DNA of 13,226 nucleotides from Tetmemena sp. SeJ-2015 (GCA_027382625.1 JAJKFJ010011067.1:1-13226), one strand, 5' to 3'; numbered from the stretch's first letter, positions 1-8,513 are shown. Notes: a model not told the origin generated them from the sequence alone. A program made the numbers and translations.

Positions 1-2
1 AG

Positions 3-3000
3 GGGAAAGAAGGACCTGGCTATGATCCTAGTTAGAGAGGCAATTCAAAGCGAAGGCCTGCCCCAGTCTCTAAATAACAGCCTCATTAGTCCAGAAAAAT
101 TTCTGCAACTGAGGAAACTATACAAGGACTCGGCCAGGGTGCAAGGTTCCAAGGAAGCGATGCTGTCGTCATCAATAATAAGGAACTTGAGATGATTAAG
201 AGTAAGTCAGAGGGAATTAATCACAGCTTCTTATTCATCTTTTCCATATCTCTTTTTTCTTCATAGTAACTCTTGCTAATTATTCTTATCTTAGGTAATA
301 AGCAAAGGAGTTATTTTTAAAATTATAATGTAATCTGAATGCTTTCAAATAAGAGTAGCAATAGAAAGCTTCTCCGTATGAGCTTACGAAGCAATCTTCA
401 GCTGCTATTAGTGGGCCTTAAGAGAGTATATTTGGCTTGGCAGGAGCAAACAATTAGCATACTAGAATATATTATTGCTTTAAATTATGATGGTCTGGGA
501 TTAAGTAAATAGAACAGCTAAAATGTTCAGCGGTCTCCAAAAGTGTACTCTGAGAATGACAGTAATACTTCTTCTTTTCTTTTTTAAGAATGTGATTTAG
601 TAAACCAAATTCCTGGGCTGAGCGGACAGGCAGACTTTGCACAATTCTAAGCAGGGATATTACAGAAACAGCCTCTTGGAGGCTTGGGGAATGAAATCAT
701 TCCACGAGGCAGAGGCATCGCTAACATCCATTCTCATGCTATAGTGGGTTCAAGTCAGGTACATGCTTAAACTACAGCTATTAGCGAGAACTATGATAAA
801 GAAGTGAAGAGAAAGTTGTATCAAGACGAACTGCAAAGACAAATTAAGGAGAGAGACGAATATAGAAAACGAGAAATGGAAGGTGGCTTTTCCACCAAGT
901 ATGGAGGAGCAGCTGGCAGAGGTGGCTCTGTAAACAGGTAGCCTAGCGATCTTACACCAAATTATAAATAGCAGGTTATGCTTTATTAAAATGTAGAGCC
1001 TGGCCAAACTAATTAAACTGGATTTTTCCCTTGGCAACAAAGAGCCTCCCTTGAAAAGGGCAATTTTGGAGCGGGACTTGGAAATGAAATGTCCTAGAAT
1101 TAAAATCCATTCATGAACTCAGATAAAAATCTCTCTTCTAAACTTCATGAGATAAATGAGATGAGCGGTGCTCACTAGCCCTCCTCTACTTTTTATCCGG
1201 GGTAAGGGCAGCCTAAGAACTAGAATAGTATGCACTATAACGTTTTTTTTAGTTTGTGGTCATGTTATATATAACGCCATGTAAACTAAAATGGATTTCC
1301 CTTAGATCATGACTAGAGGAAAGGTGACAGAGGGAAGGTTAGATATAGAACTTGAGCAGAGAGGAACTATCTTTCAAGGTAGAGATGAAAAGTCTATTTT
1401 GGTGAAGAAGAAAGAAGATTCTCAACAGGCAATCAGAGATGCACTACAAAAGTAGATTGAAGAGAAAAATAGAAAGAAAGAAGAAGAAAAGTAAAGAGAA
1501 AGGATGCTAGGATATAGATAGTCATATCATATTTTTCTATTTATGCTTCAACTTCAAGATGAGCAAAGGATAAGAATAGAATTAGGAGGTTAAGGTGGTG
1601 CTGCAGAGCCTCTCTCTTTTGCTGGAAGGAAAACTATGTATAACAATTAACATCAGCATTCGATAGTTGGATCAGGAATCAATACTCTATTTATACTTTA
1701 TTCGATCTATTTAATAAACCTACTTTACTTTATCCTTAATTCTAACTTATCTTGATTGCCATTTTTATGAATATCATAGAATTAAACCCAACAAGACTAT
1801 AATAAGCAATCTGATTTAGATAGAAGCCCCAACCACAGAGCCATGCCTTCGAAAGAAATGCCTTAAATTTAAGAAGAGCCCTCTGAAAGTTTGTATGACC
1901 TGGTAGGTAATGGAAGTCAACGACAGGCAATGAACACTTTCGACAATTAAAAGCAAAGTAAGTAAAGTAAAGTAAAATTTTAGGAATGGAATTAATAATC
2001 AATTTCAAATCTCAGCACTTATTCAGTACTAGATAAGAAACCGTACTATTATCCTATGTAACAATTAAAAGCAAATGACTAGTGAGATGCTCTTAAGAGA
2101 AGCTGAGTAGCTAGATCAAAAGAACAAGCAGATCAATGAATTGTCAGACATGGTCAAGCTACTACTACAAGAGCAGCAAAGTTTGAAGGAAAAACTCACA
2201 GAATAGGAGTCAAAGATGAAAGATCTCAACCCCAGAGAAGCAAGTCTCCTTCAGAGAAAGCAGACCGCTATCACCAAGAAGGCTTCTGAGAGAACTAGAT
2301 CTCAGAATCCACCAAAAAAGGCAATCCAATCAGCAGATAATAAATCAGTTCAAGTCAGGAAGCTTAAAGAGCAGCATGCTATAGAGCAAGCTAAACTTGA
2401 AGCAATTTTTTAATAGAGAGTAAGATCAATAAGGCCAGATAGAGAATTGAGGAGACTAAGCAATAGAAAGCTCTGACTGCACAGCAAACAAGGGTTAAAC
2501 TTTAAGGTAGCTCTTCTCAAAATGAGGACATAAATTAATTGCTCTATGGAACTTCTGAAGATTCTGTCTAGGATAGTGGAATAAGTCAATAGCATGTGCC
2601 TTTAATTGGAGGTCGACATAAGAGTAATGCAGGTGTAGGAGGCTTAGGAGGTAATGCATCTTTATCAACTGCTCCTCAAAGTATGAAAACTGTCTATGCA
2701 CCGAATACTATGGCTCTCTAGCATCATAAGAGTTAGATTCCACCCAGTGCTAATCCAATAAATCCTCGTAATTTTGGAGCAGCTAATGATAACAAAGCTC
2801 AAAAGGCTCCAAGAGGAGGAAGCAATAAAATTTCACAATCGTAACTACCTCTAACTTCTATTGAATAAGACTATGAAGAGGAAAATATGGTGCCTGTGAA
2901 CTTGAAGAAGCCAAGTTTGACTTCGAATAGAGCATATATACCTCCTAAACCATTTCATCAATCTCAGAATTCTTAAGGGATGAAGAGCAGAGCTGGCTAG

Positions 3001-4183
3001 AATTCTTCCTAGATTTCTGGATCTGTAAGTCACAACCACAATCTGAGCGAGTCGATAAACTAGAGTGAGAACCTAAACCTAGATAGTGAGGGAGTAAGCT
3101 AGCTCTAATACCCTGCTCAAGAAGGCCAATTTTACAGTCCAAACATGGCAGTCAAGAAATAATTCTCTCCTGCTAAGAATAAGGAATTCAACTACTAAAT
3201 GGCTAACAATACATAGCAGAATTACAACGTACCCTATGATCCAGTAAGCTTTGATTATTTGTTTAGTATGCTTCAGTAAAAATATGGTGGCTCAGTATAT
3301 TCTCAGTAGAATCAGATGAGGCCAAGGCAAAACCTGAGTGACTTCAATATGAATCCATAATACGAAATGCAAGGATCCAAAGAGTTCATTTCAAAAAATC
3401 CATCAACAGCTGCTGGCACCTATTTCCATGGAGGAGCAGGAGGACACTAAAATCTGATTAACACTACTTAATTTATTTGATAAGCCAAGGAGGTTTGGGA
3501 AACATTGAAAATCAAAGCTTCGACTTAGATATAATGATGCCTCCTGATATTGCCTCAATAGACTCTGATTTGAGTAAGTTTATATGAGTTGTCTTACAAT
3601 TGATTTCATAAAAATTCATTTTAGATTTCTAAATAGGAAATGATAATTCTAGATGTTATATTAAATTTATTGATGAATTTTTTAGCAGCTAGATAAATAT
3701 ATATTAGCTTATTAATTAATTAATTAATTAATTAATTATATTTTTTATTTTATTTTTTTATCATTTGAATATATATTAGATTTAGACAAACTGAGCGCTT
3801 TGACTCCTCAACCGAATATGAAGAATGAGTTCCCCATGGGCTAAGGAAGCCTCTATGATTAGAGTTATGGAGGAATGAACACCGCACTTCGATTCGATAT
3901 GAATCCTATGCACGATTTACAGGGAATAGCAGGATCAACCAATTACAGTATGCGCCCTCCCTAAAATAACAACACTTGCCCTATATTTTTAAGAACAATT
4001 TATTTTTAAAAGACTTACTCCAATAACTACAACATGGGAATGTAAAAGAACTATGGTCAAATTAGTCAGTATGATGATAATTAAAGTGCCTTCGACTCTA
4101 AGTACTCTCCTAGCAGAGGAGGACCGAACGCAACCGCCTACTCCAAAGATCTGTATAGTGCAAATAATGGCTTTTATGAATGA
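3..4183 (+). CDS. Gene A: Gln-rich coiled-coil protein, 5' partial, interrupted by about ten IESs
   Basis: Read with TAA/TAG as Gln and TGA as stop. The frame enters the window already open (first codon at 3) and ends at TGA 4181-4183. After removing ten repeat-bounded inserts and one likely intron, about 1,057 residues are visible. Two charged heptad stretches stand out: one near 800-870 (KLYQDELQRQIKERDEYRK) and one near 1430-1500 (ALQKQIEEKNRKKEEEKQRE). A longer coiled coil lies at 2087-2460 (LDQKNKQINELSDMVKLLLQ and onward). The rest is Gln/Ser/Asn/Gly/Pro-rich with no transmembrane segment or enzyme motif. The repeated EL..QI.E..RK pattern weakly recalls centrosomal or ciliary coiled-coil proteins such as CSPP1 and CCDC66; that is a guess from pattern, not homology. 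The 3' end converges on gene B with 115 bp between the stops. The ATG at 339 is not the start: it sits inside an IES, and the frame 3-196 joins across it. Confidence 0.8.
197..357 (+). other. Candidate IES A1 (153 bp, pointer TAAGAGTA)
   Basis: The 8-bp repeat TAAGAGTA lies at 197-204 and 350-357. The upstream frame reads NNKELEMIK and then runs through a hydrophobic AT-rich stretch to TGA 336-338. Deleting 153 bp joins GAG ATG ATT AAG AGT to AGC AAT AGA AAG in the same frame (EMIKSSNRKLLRMS). There is no usable GT...AG pair at the repeat edges. Confidence 0.8.
397..531 (+). other. Candidate IES A2 (129 bp, pointer TTCAGC)
   Basis: TTCAGC lies at 397-402 and 526-531, 129 bp apart. The insert is open in frame but encodes an uncharacteristic hydrophobic stretch (LLLVGLKRVYLAW). 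Removing it joins LRSNLQ to RSPKVYSEND, matching the hydrophilic character of the flanks. No frame change forces this call; it rests on the repeat and on composition. Confidence 0.65.
562..588 (+). other. Likely spliceosomal intron in gene A (27 nt; 39 nt if the acceptor is 600)
   Basis: The sequence begins GTAATAC, is pyrimidine-rich, and ends TTTTTTAAG at 588, or alternatively ATTTAG at 600. Both lengths are multiples of three, so both keep the downstream frame (SEND then K-C-D-L-V-N-Q or I-N-Q). The stretch is also open in frame, so retention as coding sequence cannot be excluded. Confidence 0.5.
1236..1276 (+). other. Candidate IES A3 (34 bp, pointer TATAACG)
   Basis: TATAACG lies at 1236-1242 and 1270-1276. 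The reading frame must change here: upstream codons start at positions divisible by 3, downstream ones one base later. Deleting 34 bp does exactly this and joins NSMHYN to AMQTKMDFPQIMTRGKVTEG. Competing intron readings (GT at 1242 or 1281 to AG 1305) also fix the frame but need poor or very short introns. Confidence 0.75.
1499..1571 (+). other. Candidate IES A4 (66 bp, pointer AAAGGAT)
   Basis: AAAGGAT lies at 1499-1505 and 1565-1571. The insert encodes a hydrophobic patch (YHIFLFMLQLQ) in the middle of a charged coiled coil. Excision gives EEEKQRERIRIELGGQGG, continuing the charged helix in frame. Confidence 0.75.
1645..1785 (+). other. Candidate IES A5 (135 bp, pointer AATTAA)
   Basis: AATTAA lies at 1645-1650 and 1780-1785. 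The insert is AT-rich and contains the in-frame stop TGA 1753-1755. Deleting 135 bp joins ACT ATG TAT AAC AAT TAA directly to ACC CAA CAA GAC (TMYNNQTQQDYNKQSDL). The pointer is AT-only, so its exact placement is less certain than the presence of an insert. Confidence 0.7.
1943..2075 (+). other. Candidate IES A6 (118 bp, 15-bp pointer)
   Basis: A perfect 15-bp direct repeat, ACAATTAAAAGCAAA, lies at 1943-1957 and 2061-2075. The gene must shift by one frame here, and 118 bp is the right length modulo three. The joined protein reads NTFDNQKQMTSEMLLREAEQ, leading into the coiled coil. This is the longest pointer in the window and the strongest single repeat signal. Confidence 0.9.
2413..2445 (+). 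other. Candidate IES A7 (26 bp, pointer ATAGAGA)
   Basis: ATAGAGA lies at 2413-2419 and 2439-2445. Removing 26 bp corrects a frame change and joins KLEAIFQQR to IEETKQQKALTAQQ. A 23-nt GTAAGA...ATAG segment (2420-2442) inside the same interval would also restore the frame, giving one extra Arg. The repeat and the sub-28-nt length favour an IES. Confidence 0.65.
3438..3493 (+). other. Candidate IES A8 (50 bp, pointer AGGAGG)
   Basis: AGGAGG lies at 3438-3443 and 3488-3493. The upstream frame hits TGA at 3478. Deleting 50 bp restores the downstream frame and joins FHGGAGG to LGNIENQSFDLDIMMPP. No GT donor lies in a suitable place, so splicing cannot explain the frame change. Confidence 0.85.
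3567..3783 (+). other. Candidate IES A9 (212 bp, pointer GATTT) or long intron
   Basis: GATTT lies at 3567-3571 and 3779-3783, and a 212-bp deletion fixes the frame (DIASIDSDLDKLSALTPQP). A GTAAGT donor at 3574 with TTAG at 3779 would also work and adds two residues. At 206 nt that intron would be far longer than the 28-38 nt introns elsewhere in the window. The interior is extremely AT-rich and includes a (TTAA)n tract at about 3711-3738. Confidence 0.65.
3711..3738 (+). repeat. (TTAA)n simple repeat inside IES A9
   Basis: About seven tandem TTAA units are flanked by T-runs. It is a low-complexity tract within the non-coding insert, with no coding role. Confidence 0.9.
3965..4027 (+). other. 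Candidate in-frame IES A10 (57 bp, pointer AATAAC)
   Basis: AATAAC lies at 3965-3970 and 4022-4027. The insert encodes an out-of-character patch (CPIFLRTIYF) in an Asn/Gln/Gly-rich tail. Excision gives RPPQNNYNMGMQKNYGQ. A nested ACTT repeat (3974-3977, 4013-4016) gives a 39-bp alternative, RPPQNNNTYSNNYNMG. Both keep the frame, so the call rests on composition and repeats only. Confidence 0.55.
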
Positions 4184-4298
4184 ATTTATCTCTTATTATC
4201 AATCAATTACTATTTAAGAACAATTTTTCACTTGAGTAAGAGAATAGAGCTTCACTAGAAATTAAATTTATGAAATATTTACTTCTTCATTTTCTTCA
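4184..4298. other. Convergent intergenic spacer between genes A and B
   Basis: This 115-bp spacer separates the TGA of A from the TGA of B on the other strand. It is AT-rich. I see no open reading of note, no hairpin that would mark a terminator, and no telomere-like CCCCAAAA sequence. Confidence 0.6.
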
Positions 4299-6600
4299 TC
4301 ATTTTAATTAGCTAGGAGGAACTTAATCTAATTAATTTCTCTAGATGCTTTGAATAGCATCTTAACTATGAATGCCATTTTAAGTAACCTTCCACCTTTT
4401 GAACAGATCAAACTGGCCATAAAACATGCCTCTAATTTCCTCTTTGCTTTAGAGGTTTTCCTTAACCTTTTTAGCTGGATTAATAATTTCAAAGCCCCTC
4501 ATCAAATGATTGAAGTCAATATTGTGTCTCGTCTCTATAATCTTCTTCGTCTTCTCTCTTAGTTTATTCACTCTATAAGCGAGGGAAGAGCACTTTGGAG
4601 AAACTATGTCTATCAATTAAGAGGCCTTGGCCTTTAAAAGTTCCTCCTTCAGTTTCTAAAAGCCGTTGTTGTACTACTTTTCCTTATGCTTCAAGCATAT
4701 AAATAAAAGAAAAATTCACACAATGAAAAGAGGATTTGAAAGGTTTATGTCATGAGAGCTTGTGACGGGAGAGAGAAAATGCTCTTTCTCATTAACCAGC
4801 GAAATTAAACAACAATCATTATTTATTGAAATATGCTTTGAGTAGATTCTTTGTCCATCAGAGCTTAGAGGTCTTGACGATAGAGGCGCATCCACTTGCT
4901 TGTATTCATTAGGAATGATGCTTTATTTTCTCATGAAAGCCTGCTTATTTTGCTTCATCTCCAAAAGAATGGGAACTAACCCACTCTTCTAAGTTCGTGA
5001 AAAAGAAATCTAGGCTCTATTAGTCTCAGGATGAGGCTAGATGTTATTATCAAACTACTAGTTTAAGTTGAGAGTATTGAGGTTCTAAAAATGTTAAGAT
5101 GACTATTGAGATTCATTAAATCTTCTTGAACCTCTCTGGCTTTGATTTTTTCTGGCTAATAGCTTTGGAGGCTGTGTTTGTTTTTCAGATATTTGCTAAT
5201 ACGAGACTTAATTAGAAGGTATAGTTAGGAATTGCTGTTGAGGTAGATGTATAACTTAATGGAGATTTTTAGATGAATACTTGGGCGTTGACATAAGAAT
5301 GTTTTGTGAGAAACTTTGGTCCTTGAGCTTGGACCCATTATTTGAGTACGTCTAATTGAGAAATTAATTAGTGGTCTAAAGTGCTTGAGGCATACTCTCA
5401 GTTTGATGAGTGTAAGTGTAGTCCTACTAAAACATAACCGTCTCCTCTTGAACAGTTTCAGCTGCTTGCTGCGAATCATTGGGCGAGAGTACCTAAATAT
5501 CGATACTCTCCTTGTCATGATCGTATTCATAAAGACCATTTGAAAAGTTAGATTTGTAGACGATTAGGTTTTCATTTTGGTTCCTCTGGCTTGCCAAAAG
5601 CAACTGTCTTCTCTATTAAAGTAAACGTTTTTACTTCTTCTACCTTTGGACCTTGGGTTCTAAATTCTTAACTGTCTACTCAATAGCTTAATTTATTTCT
5701 TGTACGTCTTGGCTATTCGCTAACTTGTATTTCAGACTTTCAAATTAGTGATAAGAAGTAATTACAAAAATCCTACTATAGATATAGATAGTTTTTTATG
5801 TTCTTTAGATTTCCAGAGAAATGATGAGATGATCTGCGGGGTTCTCCTCTCTCTGAATTATTTCTCTTGAATAGATGAGTAGAAGCATGTCCCATATAGT
5901 TTTAAGGTGGATAAAATAACTAAGAGATTAGTAATCATTCTTCTTCCCCCATGATTTTCTTCATTCATTTCTTAGTGAATTAGAGAGTTTGTGTTCTATT
6001 ATCTTTCACTCTCGTTATGAATGAGATATAAAATACATTTAAAGGATAGGAGCTTGTTCCATTACTACCCTTATTTCTGGTTTTGAGTCTTTCTGAAAGC
6101 ATCTTATAATCAGCATTTGAATTTGTTAAGGAGTCTCTTCCAACCATACTTGACCTGTATTTCTATATCATCATTCTCCTCTGATTTGGAAGAGCAGATT
6201 GCACTCTATCTTTAAACATTTACTTCTCCATCATTCCTTATCTTTCTCCTTTCAGAGCGCCTCTAGGAGAAACAAGAGATTCCTTTTGAGCATGCAGAGT
6301 TAGGTCTTATGAGAGATATTGTGGATCCTAATGATAAGGATGGCCAGCACCACCACGTTTTCTACTTCTCATGAATTTTTTCCTTTCTCTTGAATGCCAA
6401 TCTTAACTAGTAGGATCAGCATTTTATGATAAATTGTTTCTCTCTCTAATTGCTAAAGACTACTGTGTTTCCTCTTGTTAGTTAAATTTCATCTGCAAGA
6501 AGAAATCATCTAACATGGATCTCGAGTCCATAATGTTCAGAGTTAGTTTTCTAGGCTGTGTTCTGTGAGATGAATCTGCAGTTTCCATATTAATTTTCAT
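4299..6600 (-). CDS. Gene B: Gln-rich basic protein with coiled coil and a compact C-terminal domain
   Basis: The gene runs on the minus strand. ATG at 6598-6600 is the first Met after an in-frame TGA at 6640-6642, and the stop is TGA at 4299-4301. After removing three repeat-bounded inserts it encodes 676 residues. Residues 1-220 are Arg/Ser-rich and probably disordered. Residues 222-285 form a coiled coil (SLKYKLANSQDVQEINQAIE, then a Lys/Gln/Arg-rich run). Residues 285-560 are Gln/Ser/Asn-rich linker. Residues about 555-676 look folded, with mixed hydrophobic and charged helices (KLKEELLKAKASQLIDIV, IIETRHNIDFNHLMRGFEII, EEIRGMFYGQFDLFKRWKV). No catalytic motif, signal peptide or membrane helix is visible. 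I do not recognise the family. A scaffold or cytoskeletal role is a guess from composition. It is divergently paired with sorting nexin gene C. Confidence 0.8.
4686..4783 (-). other. Candidate IES B1 (93 bp, pointer AGCAT on the minus strand)
   Basis: AGCAT (ATGCT on +) lies at 4779-4783 and 4686-4690. The open frame otherwise ends at TGA 4716-4718. Excision gives LISLVNEKEHKEKQYNNGFQ, leading straight into the C-terminal domain. An alternative 21-bp removal (TCTTTT repeat) would also clear the stop but leaves a poor hydrophobic junction. Confidence 0.65.
5746..5792 (-). other. Candidate IES B2 (about 43 bp, pointer ACTA or nearby TATC)
   Basis: A frame change is required between HHFSGNLKNIKN and FESLKYKLANSQ. 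ACTA on the minus strand (TAGT on +) lies at 5789-5792 and 5746-5749; deletion of 43 bp joins KNIKN to QFESLKYK. A TATC repeat next to it (37 or 31 bp) works equally well, so the exact edges are uncertain. Confidence 0.55.
5909..6048 (-). other. Candidate IES B3 (135 bp, pointer TATCC on the minus strand)
   Basis: TATCC (GGATA on +) lies at 6044-6048 and 5909-5913. The retained frame would end at TGA 5965-5967 after an atypical stretch (NVFYISFITRV). Removal joins NGTSSYP to PQNYMGHASTHLFKRNNSER in the same frame. Confidence 0.75.
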
Positions 6601-6693
6601 AGTTTCTCTCTCTTGGGGTTATGAACGAATATATTACGATCACTGATACTAATTTTAATAGAATATAAATATAATTATTATTCAGTTTCTGAA
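6601..6693. promoter_or_regulatory. Divergent intergenic region between genes B and C
   Basis: Only 93 bp separates the two start codons, so both promoters must sit here or overlap the genes. The half nearest gene C is very AT-rich (TATAAATATAATTATTATTC). No specific factor site can be assigned from sequence alone. Confidence 0.45.
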
Positions 6694-8513
6694 ATGAGTG
6701 ACAACTCAGAGGAGGAAAAATCTCCAACTAGGCAACAGCAATTTCTTGAGAATGAAAATGACATGGATTTCCCAGATCAGAGAGAACTTGAACTAACTTT
6801 ACTTGATTTTTATAAAATATATTTATTATGAACACCTTGAATCGTAGAATGATGAGTTCACGATGCCTGATAATTTCAAGTCTGCTTCTCCTAACATTCA
6901 GATAATTAAATTTAAGATGTCACCTTCAAATCGCTCCTCAATAGGGGGAGTGACTGAATTGATGAACCAGAGGTCTTTTAGCGAGCGTTCCCTCTAGTCC
7001 CTAGGTTCAACTAAATTCACTCAGATGGTTGAAGAACTTGTAAATCAGTACAAGATTCCACATTTCGGAACGCTAATGACAATCAATAACAAGTTCGAGG
7101 TTGTCTCACCCACCTTAATAAACAACAAGTACGTGTCGTATTAAATCAGAGGAGAAGATGCTCTCGGGCAATTTGAAGGACAGAGAAGATACAATGAATT
7201 TTACTAGCTTAGGAATATTTTCCTTGTCAGGTGGCCTGGAGTATTTGTACCCGCTATTAAACAAATTAATTCTATAGTCATATTACTAATAAAAATAAAG
7301 GACCAACCAGTTTTTGAATTAAGAATTTATTGGGACTTGTTATAATGTCTTATAGAAAATAATTTTATCTTAATTTTTGCTATTCCACCAAAGAAGGCAG
7401 TAGGAAATAAGGATGTAAAGTTTATAATAGAGAGAAGATATTACCTAGAGCGTTTCTTGAAGCAAGTGTCTTAGCTAACTAATCTCCTCAACTCAGAAGA
7501 GTTTAGGATTTTCGCAAGGCCTGAATTCACTGGTGGAAACTCAGACGTACCAGGCCAGCTAATGAAGATGCCGAAGATAAATTATGATGAGATGGGGAAC
7601 AGATTTATTGAAGCTTTTGGCCTCAATGAAATCCAATTCAAGCGCATCGCAGATAAATAGCAAGAGTATGAATTCAAGTTGAATGACTTCGAGAATTTCC
7701 TAAAGAAGCTTTTGATTCAGTATAAGGCTTTAAGAAAATAACTTAAAGGCCTTGCTGAGCTCCATGATCTGACTATAAACAATTAAAGTAAGTCTTGAGT
7801 AGATTTAACTTTGTCATAGAGTAAATTGTGAACATGCTTCACAAGTACGAGGAGAAGAGTTTGAGCTATTACGTTGACAGCAACCCCACTAAAATGATCT
7901 TTGGAGATGCAACCAATGATCTTTACAAGTCTCTCAAAGATATGGTATGCTCACTTATGTTTCTTAAATCTTAATCTGTAGTGTGAGAAGACGAAAAATC
8001 CTTTCTCCAGTTTGTACTACTGGGTGAAGGGGGAGATTTTAGATGTGTAGGCTTTTCAGGACTCTATCTAGCAGAGGTATCAGCTCTCAGTCCTTATTCA
8101 AAAGCTAACAGCAAGGAAAGCAAGTCAACAATCTGAGTTAGATAAACTACTGGGTGGAAAGAAAAGTTTAAGAACACTTTTCAAGTCTTCAAATGAAAAG
8201 CAAAACTACTCAATTACTTTACAGAAGCAGATAGACTAAACTGATAAAGAGATTGATGGACTCATTAGCATGGGCATAGTTTTAGATTGGCACCTTGGAG
8301 ATTCAATTATCAATATAATATTTTAAGATTACATATCATAAGTTATGTTAGGTGAATGATCCCTACTTTTAAGAAAGACAAAATAGATAATTTCAGTTAG
8401 ATCCTGAGATAGATGAGCTCAATAGAGGTAGAGAACAGCATTTTATTTTTAGCAATCAAGGAGCAGTCCACTGGAGTAAAGTTTTATCAAACTAGAATCT
8501 TTAGCATTTTTGA
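6694..8513 (+). CDS. Gene C: sorting nexin, PX-BAR type
   Basis: ATG is at 6694 and the stop is TGA 8511-8513. After removing four IESs and two introns it encodes 503 residues, a normal size for SNX1/2/Vps5-like sorting nexins. Residues 1-110 are an acidic and Ser-rich leader. Residues about 115-220 are a PX domain: RRYNEF at 148-153 is the basic strand that contacts phosphoinositide in this family, VPAIPPKK at 169-176 is the Pro-rich loop, and IIERRYYLERFLKQV at 186-200 is the following helix. Residues about 240-500 are a BAR-like helical region, with IPTFKKDKIDNFSQILRQM and EVENS...VHWSKVLSNQ near the end, as in other SNX-BAR proteins. The family binds PI3P-rich endosomal membrane and shapes retromer-linked tubules. 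That is family knowledge and gives no proof for this protein. Confidence 0.9.
6787..6841 (+). other. Candidate IES C1 (49 bp, pointer CTTGAA)
   Basis: CTTGAA lies at 6787-6792 and 6836-6841. The start-codon frame runs into TGA at 6829-6831 without removal. Deleting 49 bp joins DQREL-E to SQNDEFTMPDNFK and puts the ATG in frame with the PX domain. Confidence 0.85.
7253..7384 (+). other. IES C2 (126 bp, pointer GCTATT) inside the PX domain
   Basis: GCTATT lies at 7253-7258 and 7379-7384. The insert is AT-rich and in frame but encodes 42 extra residues (LRIYWDLLQCLIENNFI and similar) in the middle of the PX Pro-rich loop. Excision gives GVFVPAIPPKKAVGNK, which matches the conserved loop of the PX family. 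Here protein homology independently fixes the junction. Confidence 0.92.
7788..7819 (+). other. Intron C1 (32 nt)
   Basis: GTAAGT...CATAG. It contains the in-frame TGA at 7797. Splicing gives LTINNQKQIVNMLHKYEE and switches to the downstream frame. Canonical ends and no matching pointer make this an intron. Confidence 0.85.
7945..7981 (+). other. Intron C2 (37 nt)
   Basis: GTATGC...CTGTAG at phase 0. Splicing joins SLKDM to CEKTKNPFSSLYYWVK and corrects the frame. Confidence 0.88.
8305..8357 (+). other. Candidate IES C3 (about 50 bp, short pointer AAT)
   Basis: Upstream WHLGDS and downstream IPTFKKDKID are in different frames, with TGA in both intervening readings. AAT at 8305-8307 and 8355-8357 gives a 50-bp removal and LDWHLGDSMIPTFKKDK, which resembles the SNX-BAR helix junction. 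The insert is secure; the 3-bp pointer is tentative. Confidence 0.6.
8437..8454 (+). other. Candidate IES C4 (14 bp, pointer AGCA)
   Basis: AGCA lies at 8437-8440 and 8451-8454 around a ten-base, almost pure T/A core. Removing 14 bp shifts into the frame reading SNQGAVHWSKVLSNQNLQHF and then TGA. The tail matches SNX-BAR C-termini far better than the unshifted frame. No intron of suitable length fits (GT 8428 to AG 8452 gives the wrong frame). Confidence 0.7.

Noticed and set aside
1..195. A frame from position 1 ending at TGA 193-195, looking like the C-terminus of an upstream gene
   Set aside because: The frame starting at position 3 is also open, has the same Gln/Ser-rich style as gene A, and joins exactly to it across an 8-bp repeat. 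One gene explains both sides.
339..341. ATG at 339 as the start codon of gene A
   Set aside because: It follows an in-frame TGA, but it lies inside the 197-349 insert. The coding sequence clearly continues upstream of that insert.
3438..3493. Programmed ribosomal frameshift at the end of the TFHGGAGG stretch
   Set aside because: A 6-bp repeat with the correct spacing explains the frame change and also removes the TGA. No slippery sequence is needed.
4350..4562. A 70-codon plus-strand frame rich in Leu and Ile
   Set aside because: It is antisense to the C-terminal domain of gene B, which explains its composition.
5225..5539. A 104-codon minus-strand frame under the standard code
   Set aside because: It is a shadow frame. 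The neighbouring minus-strand frame with TAA/TAG as Gln is open over more than 1 kb and joins both flanks of gene B.
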